Shown here piece after piece: positions 1 through 35,227 of a DNA stretch of 64,000 nucleotides. The notes beneath the pieces were generated by a model that had not been told where the DNA came from, did no database searches, and saw only the letters and a program-made list of their open reading frames with translations. Each line of letters starts with the position of its first letter. Position 1 is the stretch's first letter. A program made the position numbers and the translations under genes. The DNA comes from Paralichthys olivaceus (Eukaryota > Chordata > Actinopteri > Pleuronectiformes > Paralichthyidae): positions 19,600,439 to 19,664,438 of the forward strand of contig NC_091105.1 of NCBI RefSeq assembly GCF_024713975.1, read 5' to 3'.

Positions 1-1044
1 TTCAGCTTTAAAATTTGACAGATTGCTTCTGTTGTCAGCTCACTTTCTTCCACCTCATATCCATCGATAGAGTTAAATCGTTTCTCTTTCACAAAGACGT
101 TGAATTTATCATGCCTGCTTTCATCTCCTCTAGAATCGATTATCGTAATTCCCACCGTGTTGGAATAGAGTGATCATTACTTCATTACCTCCAAGAGGTT
201 CAAAATGCAGTATCATGATTTTTAACAGGTACAAGAAAAAGAGAACACTTTTTACTCATACTATCTCAAATGCACCTATCAAATCTTTGTATTTCACCCA
301 CATATTTATTAAACCTACTCATTCCCACACTCAATTTGATCAAGTCCCCCCCCCCCCCCACTCTTTCTCCTTTCACTTTATTATTATCATATTATTAATA
401 TTAATATTAATAATATAATAATAACATAATGTTTATCATTGGTATTTTACTGTGTTATCCTTATATTGGTGGTTTTTGTCCCTGTTACATTTAATCCTTT
501 TTTAGATAAATGGTCTTTAAAGTACGACAAGCATTTGTACCATATTGATTTGACAAGAAAAATGTTCTATTGCAAGAATAAAGAAATAATTCAATGAGGG
601 AAAAAAAAAGCCACAACAAGGATAAAGAAAATGACATTTAGCAAGAAGAACCCGTTCTGCTTGATCCGTCCTGATCCCATCTCATCATTTTTTGAGAAAC
701 AATGAAACCTCTTTGAATATCACACAGATGTGACTGATAACCTCTCGTTCAACATTTCCTCCTCCACAAAAGAGGCAACTTCCTTAAAGTTCAGAATTCT
801 GTTTCTTACACAATCTTTTCAAAGTCCTGATTATGTACTCCTGATGATCCAAAAGATGAAGCATTTTGTTATTTGTGAAACTTAAACTCAAGTATAACTT
901 AACAAGATCCGCGACATTCCTCATCCAAGGCAGATTTTCTGATAGTTCCTCTAAAATTAGTTGTGACTTTTATCTCTGAACATTACGACTTTAATGCCTA
1001 TAATATTACAAACTTATTCTCATAATCTCCCATGTGTTTTCCCT

Positions 1045-1388
1045 TTAAAGGAACAGTGTGTAGAATTTTGTGATATGTAGTGTTGAAATTGCATGTTGCA
1101 GCTGAACACCCATCACCTTCTTGTTCCAAACATGACAAAGAAACTGTGGTAGCTTCAGTTGTCATAAAAACTCAAGGTGTTTAGTTTGTCCAGTCTGGAC
1201 TACTATACAAAAAAATCTGCAGCCTCCATAGAGAGGGACCCCTTCAAAGGGTCTTTTCTGGGGTAAAGAAAACTACAATTCATACAATTTAGATTAAATG
1301 AACTAGTGAAAACATCATGATAATTATTCTACATTAAATTTCTGCCAATAGTTCCCTTTCACCTAAATCTTACACACTGGACCTTTAA
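1045..1388. mobile_element. TTAA-ended MITE, copy 1 (344 bp, near full length)
   Basis: Left end TTAAAGGAACAGTGTGTAGA, right end TCTTACACACTGGACCTTTAA: imperfect terminal inverted repeats bounded by TTAA. The interior shares GTTTAGTTTGTCCAGTCTGG and TTCTGCCAATAGTTCCCTTT with the copy at 30568. A common teleost interspersed family. No coding capacity. Confidence 0.7.
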
Positions 1389-2354
1389 GTGGCCCTATCA
1401 CACATTATTTGTACTGAATAAATACAATGACTTGTCCTGTGTTGACGAGTACATTGGTTCATTCATTGCTCAGTGTATCTCATCCCCTGCAGTTCTTGGT
1501 ATAACCCTGAGGTGTGCAGCTATGATCAGTGCATGAAAATTCTAATAAACTGGCGGTTTCCTGACTTTTGTAATGCATGTTAACCTTCTTTATGCCTGGT
1601 AAGCTCTTGTGAATGCACGCACCCTAGCATCTTTCAGCTATAATATAATCAAAGGTATCAAAGGGACAAGGTGTGTCCATTCATCCCTGTGAGCTGCCTG
1701 CAGAAATAAATATAGTGTATGATGGTTTGATAACACATGGTGGATATCTTGGGTCTGATGATCTGATAATGAAGTGTGGAAATACTTGAGGTGTAAAAGA
1801 GAAGAAGGGATTGTAGCGTAAATGCAGAATGTGATGCAAAAAATTAAATAATGAACTGACTTTAATTTCCCCATGTGCTTCAAAATGCTAAATATTGGTT
1901 TCCAAGTCACAGTTGGTACACAACATGATGTATGGTAAGGCCTGTTTGGAGGAGTGCAAGAGAGAAAGAGGAGGTGGAAAAAACTGGTGTGTGTGTGTGT
2001 GTAAGACTAACCCCTGGCCTCTTTCACACATGACCTGCGGATAAAATCTAGAGAATAGGGTCCGGACTTTATCCGCATTTTTTGCACAATGTAGCAGGAG
2101 GTTCTCTGTACAGACGTGTTTAGAACAGCATTATTCAGGCGGGAGGTGGTGCAGCCAGGTTCAGCAGGCAGAGGCAGAGCGGAGAGCACGTGGTTTTCTT
2201 GACACCAGAGCTCCTTGCATGTTCAAGAGCAGCTCTTTATGTGGATGTTCAGATTAAAGCACCTGTTTTCAATACAGTCCGTCGACTTGTGTACAACTTT
2301 TCTCAGTTGTCTCTAACTAAGGCATTCATTTTGACTCATACAAAGGTGATCTAG

Positions 2355-2430
2355 TTGAAAGGGGCCATGGTTGATGCACTTCGCTTTGGATAAAAGCGTC
2401 AGCTAAATATAATGTAATAACATTTTAGCT
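2355..2430 (+). mobile_element. Retroposon 3' tail (intergenic)
   Basis: GCTTTGGATAAAAGCGTCAG then CTAAATATAATGTAATAA, the standard 3' end of a widespread fish LINE/SINE group. Confidence 0.55.
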
Positions 2431-5176
2431 ACCAGTAAGGTTGCAAGTACAGCATCGAACTTAATTTTAATTGCCAAGAGCATTGTGGAGAGAAACACCA
2501 ATGTTAACTCTTGCTTTGCTTCTTTTTGTTATCACTTAGTTGTATCTACAAAAGTTAGCCCGACAGAAGTGTCTTGCCACTTTCTGATAGAGTCACTGTG
2601 GCATCAATCCCTGAACAAGCAGCGACGCGCAGACCTCTTGTAGATGCAACAGTGGCTGAAGTTTTTGACAAGCAACCATCACCACCACCAAAAATCCACA
2701 TCAGGCAGTAAAGAAAACTAACATACTGCACCTTTAATGCCACTGCCCTTGCAGAAGTACTCTGGATGTGTGCTTGTCTGACTCCCCTGCTGTTTGTTCG
2801 TTGCCTTTGTAGCATTTGCCAAAGTCCTGCCGCTGAGACGAGGGAGTTAGCACATTTTCAGCCTCAATACTTTGTACTAGTCCAAGCTAAGGGAACGTGT
2901 GTGTGCAATGAATACCTGAATATAAGTGTGTGTGTGGTAAAATGAGGAGGGAAGGTGGGCCGACACAGTCAGAAGACAGGGAATGGAGAGGAAGAGGCAG
3001 GACAGGGTGTTTTGTGGAATTTAACAGGTTGTTGTACAGGAGCAGCCGTAGTGTGTACCTGTGCGTGAGCGAGAGCGGGGTTGAACAGATGTAATCAGCC
3101 CGTGTAGATGGAGAGGCAATAACTCCACAGGGGAAGGTTGGAGAAGTGAATCTATCTCTGTCATGAAAACACGGAGCAATCAGGAAAAAACTGAGGCAGC
3201 AGATAAAGAAGCAGAGGTTTCGAGTTCAGGCACAGGGAGTGGATCAGCTGTGAAGGATTTACAGTCACAGAGCAGTCGGGCACCGTGAGCACACTCCCAT
3301 TATCTGACTCTATTGTTTGTTCCAGAGAGCAACATGGCTCTAAAGTCAAAATATGTTATCAATAAATGTTTGTTCTACTACATTATTATGTGATGCTGCT
3401 TCCATGGATACTAAAATTATGACTTTGATACAATACCTGCCTAAATATACTAATACTGAAATAATATCAACAAGTCTGTTCTCATTAATAGTCATTTTTA
3501 AATCTAATTGGAGCTTAGTTTGAGAAGTGCCACGTTAATAGTTAATGTACTTTATGTTTACTATATTAATGAATTTGTATATTTGTAACAATAATAACAT
3601 TAATGTAATTACCATATTATCACAGTCATAGTATTATTAAAGTGCTTTACATGGAATGCAGAAATCAAACTTCATATTTGCGACCAGATATCCACCTGAT
3701 TCCTGTTTTTACTTAGAATACGTTCATCTTCTCGGCTTCACACGTGTGTATTGTCAATGTCCCAGGAAAGTGCAGTGCCAAGATTGGTGTGTTTTGGAAA
3801 TGTGTTAAGTTCAATATTAATATTAGTTATTTAAAAAAATAACAGCAGCACTTAATATAACTTAATAATGACTTTATATACTGATACATGTGAACAGTAA
3901 GAGAGCAAATTTAGTTTCATTGCATGACAAAGAATGACTATGAAATCTGTGCCAAAAAACAGAATTTGGTAAATCACTTTTACAGTTTCAGAAAGTTGCA
4001 ACCAGAGTAATTACCAGGACTGAGCAGACATCCCATTAAAACAGGCAGTTTTAGAATGGATACTGAACAAGAACAGAGTTCTGAACTCTGCCTTGTTTCA
4101 TATTATAAGTAATCATTGATCAAAATGTGCATGTCATCATTATGAGAGTATAATTGCATACACAATTATTATTTCTAACTGGTGGTGCTGATTTGCAAGT
4201 TAACATTACCAGTGTTACCAGATAAATTTGCCACACAGAATATACAGTGCATTACTTTGACATGTGTAGTCTTTTTGAAAGCATAAGCAAGTAAGTAAGT
4301 GTAATAAATAATTAGTCTGTCAGGTTCACTAACCTTTATATTTACTGTGCAACACTAGCCCAATGTAGGTTAGTAAATATGGCTCCCTCCCTCAGTTTGA
4401 CTGTACTAATCCTTAATTGTGTATTTTTCTGTGGCTTAATGGTTCCTGTTGTTAGCCACTCTCTGAGTTTAAAGCCAGGAGTCTATTAAAACTTAATTAA
4501 TGGAGGCCTGGATTAAGCGAGTTGATTAATTAAGCCAATTATATCAAACTATATGCAGGACATGCTGCTTAAATATGTGCTAACCTAAGTGATGCCCTCT
4601 AGTCCACCAGTCACCAACAGAGTGAAAGGAAATTCCACAGCAGACTCACTGTTGACATAACTGTTCAATGAATTCATTGCACAGGTTTTGGGAATTGACC
4701 TTTGTCTTTGTAAAGGCTGCATGTTTACTTTCCAATGTGGGTTGTAGATGATAATAAAGTGAACTTGAGTTGTTCAACCAGTCGTTAGAGCCCATGTTTG
4801 GCTGGGAGATTTTTTTTCCCACACTGAATATTTCTAGAGAAAGTTACACTTTTACTTTGATGAATTACTTTGCTTGATTACATCCCATACTTCTGAAATA
4901 CCATACATATTATGTGTATGAACTATATTATTTTTTTCGAACTGTTCTTATATGTACATTAGGACCACGTTGTGCACAGAGCCTAGAAACCAACAAAGAA
5001 AGCATCACTTTATAATATGAAACAGAATAACAGAATAACAATCTCTCTCTGGATGAGAATTGCCGAAAAGAGGAACAAATCAAATTAGGGCTGAAAACTT
5101 TAATTACAACACCAAAAAGCAACAGTAAACCAAACGGAGTGAGGTGCTCTATCTGTCTCTCTTTTGACAGCGTGGA

Positions 5177-5178
<2 letters not shown>

Positions 5179-5211
<33 letters not shown>
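5179..5211. repeat. (CA)n microsatellite
   Basis: About 33 bp of uninterrupted CA in intergenic DNA. Confidence 0.95.
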
Positions 5212-5214
<3 letters not shown>

Positions 5215-6414
5215 CACATCGCCTGAGTGAAATCTCTCTCGCTCTCGTTTCTGTTCAAATTCTAAATACACCCAAAGTAGGCAAACAAGCAATTTACATG
5301 TCACTTCCATGTGAAATAATATAATGGGAGAACAGATCACAATGAATATTAAACAAAAAAACATTTTAAGATTTTGTTAGGAGGGTGGCAGTCCCAGTCT
5401 AGGAGGAACAGACTCCAGGGCTTAATTATAAATTAAAGGTGAGCTGATGTCGCTCTGTCCACATGAACGCAGGTATGTGATAAATCAAACTTTCTCCTCT
5501 GTGATTGAGGCTCTGGTTGACATGAAAACAGCATTTAACGGCACTAAAAGAGAACGTTTTGTCAGACGATTTTTCAAATAGAGGGAAAGCTTTAGAAGCA
5601 GCTGAAGGAAACACAATAAGATGGGCGGTAATTATGTCAAAATAGTGTCATTATAAATAAAATAGGCATGTACTGTGTCACACTACACAGAACACACTAT
5701 AACAGACAGACAGACAGAATTACTGCAGCTCTTTCAAATTGAAGGTGTAGTTGCTGGTTCTGACAACATGACAGAGCTGTTGCACAAAGACGTTGTGACA
5801 AAGACGTCAGACCCCGGTGTAAGGCTGACTTCTCTGTGTTTTGTCTTTTCCTTTTCAGGCCTGCCAGCGGGAAAGAGGTAGCACTTGAAAAAGCTGCCAA
5901 TACCAGATGAATGTTGTGAAGAAGTTGTTGCCATGGCAAGCATCCTATGTTCAAAAAAGAGAGTGCAGTCCATTCTCGGTGAAAAGGGAAGGGTTGTCAT
6001 GGGGACCAGGTTCTCTGGTGAGGGATAAGGTTATTCAGCCTTTCACTGGAATCAAATCCATTGGTGTAACCCTTGGTGATTGGAGCGTGTCTTGGTGAAG
6101 GTTTGAAGCTGCAGGTGCTACCGGCAGTGTGAAGACTTTCACTCATTTCACACTGCATCATTTAGGCTTGATGACACAATTGTTCCACGGAGAGTCTCAG
6201 GGTCAGTGTGTTTTTTCCACTTGAGATAAAGGTAGTCATACTCATCATTAATTAGCAAGCCAGCTAAGCACACACAACATGTTGAGTAACTTTCTGACTG
6301 CCAACGTCAAGCCCCCATGTTAACGTTTGCCTGACAAGTGTCTCCACTAAACAAAGACGGACCAAACTAAGACTTGTCTGTTTGTTAGCAAGATTACAAA
6401 AATAAAAAAACAGA

Positions 6415-6790
6415 AGATGGTGTATGGGGAATTCATGTGGGTGCAGATCTGGGTAATGGGGTGAATACAGGATATTTTTTTCACTTTCTTTACCATTATG
6501 AGATTTTTTTTTTTATTTCACCATTTTCAAGAGACTGATTCTTGATGAAAAACATTCAGTCACATTTTGGGAACTGATGTCTATGAGTGTGAAATTTGGT
6601 GCAGCTTGATGGAAGTTAAGGAGACTGCTGGGCCTTGGTGGAGATATGTTAAGCTCTATTAAGTGCCATTCTAGTTTGTTTATTGGTTGGTTTGTCAGCA
6701 GGATTACACAAAAACTACTCCACAGATTTCTATTAAGCTTGGTGGAAGGATGCTACATGGATCAAGACAGAACTTAGAAACAACAAAATG
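6415..6790 (+). repeat. Teleost interspersed repeat, two overlapping partial copies
   Basis: One copy carries GTGAAATTTGGTGCAGCTTG and GTGCCATTCTAGTT at its end; a second starts straight after with TTTGTCAGCAGGATTACACA and CTTGGTGGAAGGATGCTACA. I recognise both as parts of one abundant fish repeat, here in back-to-back fragments. Confidence 0.6.
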
Positions 6791-7673
6791 TGTTTCTTTT
6801 ATTACTCACTCTTTAACGTTGTGAGTGGGGGGGTTATTTTGACATTTTCACCGATGCGTACAGTGAGCCTATGGTCCTGCCTCCAAAGTTCTGATTGGAT
6901 AGTCAAATGAACCCCCTGAAAACTATAATGACAAGCTTTGTTTTCAGTTTTGGCAGATCCACCCTGCCCTCTGTGCAACAGAACTCAAATGTTATAGTTA
7001 TATTCTGTGTTGTTTCTTTATCTAAATGTTGCATGCAAATTTGAAGTAACTGTAAATGTTTGCTTAGGACAAAAGGCTAAATTGCTAATTTAATATTTTA
7101 ATAATTTTTCATTCAATTATGAGAATTTCTCCTCATCCTTGGTAACCCATAGGTAGTTTTTTCACCTGATCTCTGACCCATTTCCATTTATTTCACCCAT
7201 ATGGTAAAACATTCAACCGTCTCTCTGAACTATATCTTATGTATACATATACACATATATAATAGTGCATTATTTGCTTGCATAAATGTTGTCGTGTGGT
7301 GTGGCATCAGTTCTAGTCCGATACTGTACAGGGGTGAGGAGAGAGGCAGAGGTCGCAGCCAGTGTAATGTGCTGTCAGGACGGTGCTGCAGCAGATGTTG
7401 GGCTCACTAAACACTGGTTAAGGGCCATTTAGCAGCAGTAGACCTGCTGCTCTAAACTGGTGACCCAGCACAGCACTCATGCTGTGGCCACATATGTCTA
7501 TGCAGGCAAACCCACAGCGACTATGTGTGCGCACACCAACACTGACGGGCTGCATGCATCAACTGCATGCAGCCTCACTCTCATCATCTCCCTTTTGTTT
7601 CGTCGCAGCAGAAACATGAGACCGGCCCTCCTGTGCAGCTCGCCACCAAATCACCTGGCTTCTCAAAACAAGG

Positions 7674-7679
7674 TTTATT
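7674..7679 (-). terminator. Candidate distal poly(A) signal of hace1
   Basis: AATAAA on the minus strand, about 2.13 kb after the stop, followed downstream by GT-rich sequence (TTGTTTTG, then GTGATTTGGTGG). Confidence 0.4.
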
Positions 7680-9281
7680 GGATAAAATCTCAAAGCACAA
7701 AAACTTACTCTGACAAACTACATAATTGAAGATATTTACAGAAGAATGTAGAAATGTTCCATTTTCAACAATCAGAATACAAAAGCTAAAAGGTGACGCA
7801 TTCAAAACAATACTGCTGGATAATAGGATTGTATGTTTTAAATCAATATGTACACTCCCTTTACAAATGGAAAGAAGGAAAACTAAGCTACCTGATACAT
7901 TCATGACATTGTCCCCATTCATTTTAGAAGTACAGCACATTTTCAGCATCTTTGTGTCGGCAGAATACAAAAAAAGAATGCACTTAAAATGATTCCAGCT
8001 TTGTCTTTTTGGCACTGCAAGCCAAACATGTTCAGATATGTTGTATCATTCCTCATTAAAGTCTACTTGACTGGGACATAGACAAACAATCAACTATCAC
8101 TAAATAAAACTGCTCATGAAGCACAAAATACAGACGAATACAGACAAACGTAAGCAAAGAAGTTCACAGTCAACTACATGACACATACCTCTTATACTTA
8201 GGGAGTGTTCACACAGCTACTGTATGTAGATAGGTCGAAAACCCATTGGCCATACAGTATCTTCAATAGCCTCACCTCAACGTATTATTTATTCAGTTCA
8301 TCTTCTGCATACTTATTATTCTAAGAAATTACAAATGTTTGTCCTTGGCTTATATTTTTATCGGTAACTTTGTAATTACCCAAAAGAAAAAAAAAAAAAT
8401 TACACTTACTATTATCCTGCATTGTTAGCGCCCCCTACATTGGTATTCTCCAACGGACATCTATTTTTACCAACTTAACAATGTGCTTTTGATTGGTCCA
8501 GTATCTGTGTGTATCTGTATTGTTATTCGTATAGTATCTGTGTGTATCTGTAAAGGACAGTCGACATGATATTACAAATACCAAGGTATTTGCATCAGAA
8601 TTCATTGTTGTGTTCACTTTTTTTTCTGTAGAGTCCTGACCACTGTTATTGCATTATTTGTATCAGCATTATTTGTATCAGCATTATTTGTATCAGCATT
8701 ATTTGCACTTAAATACTGCATTTTACACACTTTTGTGGCCAAAAGTCTTTGGACACTGCAGCTCAAATAGAGTACTTGAGTGTAATTTTAAACTATGTGT
8801 ATTTCTACTAGTTAGGCCCCCTTATTTTCTTTGAGGATACATATTAATACAACACCTTATAATAATAGTAGTCTTAAAGTTTGGGTCAATCATTTGTTTG
8901 TGGCCCTGTTGTTGCACAGAGCCGCTGTGGAAGAACATGTGCATCCTGCACAGAGCCCTGAAGTCTACTACACCCAATACCTTTGAGGGGAACAGAAATA
9001 CAGGCAAGGCCTTATCACCCAACATCAGTGTTGGGCTGCAACTAATGCTCTTGTAACTTGTGGCTGAATGGTAGAAAATCCCTGCAGCCAGGTTAAGAAT
9101 GTGAAAGCAGAAAAGCGGAGGCTGGTAAAGCAGCACACCACGTATGCTCCCATTGGGGCGGCTGAGAAGCTTGGATTGTTTCTTTAAACCAAATGAACGG
9201 ACAAGGATTATTAAAACAGGTAAATGAAGACTTAAAAGACTGAAAGAAATAAAAACAAATCTTAAAAACTAAAATCTTGGA

Positions 9282-9287
9282 TTTATT
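9282..9287 (-). terminator. Candidate proximal poly(A) signal of hace1
   Basis: AATAAA on the minus strand about 0.52 kb after the stop codon. An alternative to the signal at 7674. Confidence 0.3.
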
Positions 9288-9809
9288 TTGTTATACCAGT
9301 CTGCTGGCATGTGGGCCTGGGGCAGGCCCTTTAAATGAATCTGCACTGTGAACCTATGATATGAATATGATGCAGTTTGATTGACAGCATGTTTCAAGGT
9401 GAACAATATGATCTGTCCTGCATCCATATGGAAATCTCCTTGAACTCAGTCGATATTTGACATTCAGTAAGCTTGCATGATTATGCTATAGTAGAGTTCA
9501 TTTTATAAATGCTGTTTTTCATAAATGCTTGAAAATAGTGAAATTTAAATATATCAAATTATTATTTGCATAAATTACCTGAAACCAGCATCAATTAAAA
9601 AAAAAAAAAGTAATGGCACAGGTATGACTGGAGCTCCAGAACCTGTGGCCTCCATTCAGTCTGTTGTGCCTCTCCAGCAGCTCATCAATAAGAATCTGGA
9701 TTTCCTTATTTTGTCTAAAGCAGTACCTGACAACTAAAAGAGCACATGTGGAGGTGGGATTGTTGCTTGGGTCTGTAGACTCTCATGGTAGCAGGAACTG
9801 ATGTGATGT

Positions 9810-31926
<22,117 letters not shown>

Positions 31927-32160
31927 CATAGGTGAACGGTCCACCGGGAAGAATCTTAGGGACAGAGCCTCACCGTCGGGTTGAGTGGGTCCTGGCGTGT
32001 CGGTGTCGCTCCTGGGTGTCGCCCATGGGCGCTGGCAGAAGAGGAACCGTGTCTCCGACGGACGGTGTTTCACTCGACTCCCATTTTTGTCGTATTGCCG
32101 CCCTGCTCTCCGCTCGTTCACTTACAGCAACTGGCCAAGCCTGCTACTTCCTGTTGTGAT
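31927..32160 (-). promoter_or_regulatory. hace1: hace1 5' UTR / CpG-rich promoter region
   Basis: The bases upstream of the hace1 ATG are clearly richer in GC and CpG than the AT-rich surroundings, as for a housekeeping promoter. No TATA box is evident. The frame of hace1 stays open upstream for 65 codons, but only from a GTG and directly behind a TAA, so no ATG extension exists. The transcription start is not determined. Confidence 0.5.
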
Positions 32161-32939
32161 GACGTAAAGACGATATGCAGTGTGGGAGACGTAGTTTCAT
32201 ATGTCATCGCCTTAAAAGGTAAAAGCAGTGGTTTTGTTGCCCATTGAGATCAGATCACATCTCGATTGATTTAAAAGAAAAAAACACTGTTCAATACAAC
32301 AAAAAACAAAAGTCAGACATATAATAAAATATGATATGATATAATATAATATAATGTTTACTTGTGTGCAATAATCTCAATGTTAAAGTAGTACAAGGTA
32401 AAGAACACAAATACATTTGCTAATAGTTTGGTTTTGCACGTCACAGGTTTGTCATTTGCATCCTCAGCCTTTCTTTTGGGTAGAGATGTCATGAAGACAT
32501 GTTTCCTAAAGGTGCTATTTTGGAATATGTTCCTGTGTGGATATGATGCAAAGTGCACAAGGACAATTCAAGAATTGAATCCCAATATGTTTTGTGTAGT
32601 ATCCTAATTCCTAAAAGTGGTGCACACTACTCTGTCTGTATGAGTGTTCCACCTCTATCATCTAACATTCCAAACAACAGACATGTTGTGGTTATATTGT
32701 TTTACTCATCAGAAAATAAATGAATGAATTTGTTCATTTTAAGTTTCAGTTTTGTATCAATTCCAATTCTTCCAAACTGAAAAAGAGATTTAAGATAGTT
32801 GTCCTGACAATGGATGTTTGAATCATCGGTTTATACAATTTCACTGACTACTATGATGAGACAAGCACATATTGTGACCACAGGGGGGCAATATACCCCA
32901 GAAGATACTGGAATACCTTCTCACAACTCAGTTTCACAC
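32161..32939. other. Gap between hace1 promoter and bves 3' end
   Basis: Low-complexity AT-rich DNA, including a TATAA-rich run near 32330-32355. No sign of the cold-shock or zinc-knuckle exons of lin28b, which sits between these genes in mammals. Confidence 0.6.
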
Positions 32940-32945
32940 CAAATG

Positions 32946-32951
32946 TTTATT
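32946..32951 (-). terminator. Candidate poly(A) signal of bves
   Basis: AATAAA on the minus strand 2.15 kb after the bves stop, the first one I saw downstream. Its distance is the main doubt. Confidence 0.3.
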
Positions 32952-34370
32952 GAACACACACAGTGCACTGGTTTCTTGTACAAACATTTAAACAAGAATA
33001 TACAACACACAGATAAAATCATTTCTCAAGAAAATCCTCACTATCAAAAGCTCTCTTATGAATGTTGAGATTTATGCTTGTGTTTATAAAACTAAAATTA
33101 CATACAAAATGTATTTCCATATATGTACCTATCCCACAGAGAGAGGAGATGTTCTCCAGAAGGTTCTCCAGAAGGAATTGCTCTTGTTCTGTTTTGAGGA
33201 TCACAGAGCTCTAGCGTACTGTCACTTTACAACTTATATATCACTTAAAAATACTAAGATGTCATTATTAGAACCCAACTGATTCAGACATGTGACACTA
33301 ATTGAAATGTGGGACTATACATTTTCTATAATCAATAAATCAAAAGAAAGTCATTTGAAAGGAGTCACTCATTATAATATCCAACAAATGATCCCAATAT
33401 GGAGTGTGCCATTTCAGAAGCAAGATGGCGTTCCAGAGTCAATGGCGTAATTTGTATCACAACATCATAAGTGCTGCCATGCCACCTTTTACACAGACAT
33501 CTATGAGGTGGATAGATAGTGGTTCTGTGACCACCTCCGCTGCCGGCATAAAGAATATCTCTTGTGAGATTTTTAGCAACTTTAGCTCCCTGTTTGAGTT
33601 TTGTGTTGCATGCCCACCTGCATGAAAACTGCAGCCCTTCTCATTCATAATGAATCGTGATAAGAATTTATGCAGTGGTGAATGGCTGCAATGGGGGGGG
33701 GGGCTCTTCCAAAACCATGCTGTGTTGTGGTGGAAAGAAGTTGAATCTGCTATGAATATAGAGGAGAAATCATTGATTGTATATAAAAAGTGGATGCAGC
33801 GTCCAGCCATGAAAAATTAAGCTGATGCAGAAGAGCTTAAAAGTACAATACCAAGGAGAGCCAACAGGGGCAACTTCTCCCATAGAATAATATGATTATG
33901 GTCTCATTCACTAAATCCACTCCTCCCTATCAGTGTTCTGGTGGTCCATCTGAAAATAATATTACAAATATTCCGATATTTGTGCTCAGAGAGCGGTAGG
34001 TTCCGGGTCTTTAAGTCTTAATTAAACATTATGGAGTCTTTGTATATTGTACAAGCAAGCATTAACACTCAAACTGATCACGTGGACCCCTACGTGATCT
34101 GCACCAGGTTTTCCTCTCTCAGTATCAACCAGCAGAAACACAGAGGTGGCAACTAGCTTGTTAATAATGTGGAGCATTTGGCAACTAAAAGTCTGACAGG
34201 GTTCTCAGGTGTCGGTGAAGACTGAACCAAAGCTAAAAGGAGAATGATAACTTGACTGACTTCATGAAGATCAAAACATGTGTCTGATGGATCAGCTCTT
34301 CACCATAAGAACTCTGTAAGATATGTCAGATCTGTTTTATAGCCGTTTCCTTGGCTGTGATCAAATCAAT

Positions 34371-34770
34371 GACTGTACATAGAGATGGAAGACACGTCTC
34401 CACTTCCTCCCACTGAACAAAAATGAAGCCATTATATCTAGAACACAGATGCTGCCATCTTGCACTGGTGATGTAGTCTGGAGCCAGAGTCCGTGCTCTG
34501 TGATCAAGGAGTAGAGCCACGACCAATAAGCTCTCAATCATGAGGTCACACCCACTTTTTATAGCATCTAATAACTAATTACAAAAGAAGGTATGAGAAA
34601 CCATCTTCTGGAAAATCATCATTTCATGTGTACTTTGATTTTTTAGGCTGGCATCTTCTAACATGGAGGATGTGGGATTAATGGCCTATACTGCAGCCAG
34701 CCACCAGGGGGCCATCCAGCTGTTTCGGCTTTACTATTTTCAAGATGTCATGTCCTCCATCTTCACAATC
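34371..34770. mobile_element. MITE, about 400 bp, downstream of the bves stop
   Basis: Inverted ends GACTGTACATAGAGATGGAA and CCTCCATCTTCACAATC; interior contains CTCCACTTCCTCCCACTG, CTGCTGCCATCTTG-like and CAGCCAGCCACCAGGGGG segments typical of a common teleost family. Confidence 0.6.
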
Positions 34771-35099
34771 ATTGAGCCAAATGAATCAATTGATGCAGCT
34801 TTTTTAAATATCTGATAATACTAGTTATACTAACATTGTTTGTTTACATAAAAACATTTACTTTTCAAATATTTGATTTTTAAAGAATTGTGATCAAGAT
34901 TTGTGCGGACATTTTACATCATAAAAATAAACTTGTCAGTACTCTATGGTGGACAAACTACAAAATGAAGAAACTATTTCTACATGACCGCACACGTCTT
35001 TTTGTCATTTCTTTAGCCGTGTTGGTGTTCAATCAGGCTCTGGGTGTTAGGTTGATAAATACGTAATAAATGTGATGGTGTCCATTCGTCCCCTGCGGG

Positions 35100-35227
35100 C
35101 TACACTTCCTCAGTGGAAGTGCTGGGCATACGATGAGACTCAGAAGGAGCAGATTCTTTGAAAACATCATCCTCCATGCCTTCTTCTATGGGGTTCATCT
35201 TGGAGGCCTTGGTACCAGGAGATTTTT
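35100..35227 (-). CDS. bves: bves coding exon 7 (last)
   Basis: Residues 320-361, including [17 protein letters not shown], like human AKMKPIEEGAEDDDDVF. Stop TAG at 35100-35102. Acceptor TTCTAG. Confidence 0.9.

Larger units (their letters stand above)
1..7654. other. Intergenic region beyond hace1, repeats only
   Basis: AT-rich sequence with no recognisable gene. Open frames here are at most about 90 codons, unlike any family I know, and lack a plausible exon chain. It holds a TTAA-ended MITE, a retroposon tail, a teleost interspersed repeat and short CA/TG tracts, listed separately. Confidence 0.6.
7655..9809 (-). other. hace1: hace1 3' UTR (probable extent)
   Basis: Sequence after the hace1 stop has no coding signal on either strand. 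An antisense open frame at 7584-8015 looks fortuitous. Two minus-strand AATAAA signals occur: an inner one at 9282-9287 (UTR about 0.5 kb) and an outer one at 7674-7679 (UTR about 2.15 kb). Which is used cannot be decided from sequence alone. Confidence 0.45.
32940..35099 (-). other. bves 3' UTR / downstream region
   Basis: About 2.1 kb after the bves stop, without recognisable coding sequence. It contains a 400-bp MITE (34371-34770) and ends near a minus-strand AATAAA at 32946-32951. The 3' UTR assignment is tentative. Confidence 0.35.

Noticed and set aside
7584..8015. 143-codon open frame on the minus strand
   Set aside because: It lies in the probable hace1 3' UTR, is low in complexity and matches nothing known; a shorter frame overlaps it on the other strand.
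31930..32121. A 65-codon in-frame upstream extension of hace1
   Set aside because: The open frame begins at a GTG directly after a TAA and has no ATG before 31929; it is CpG-rich 5' UTR. The conserved start MERAMEQL fits the ATG at 31926.
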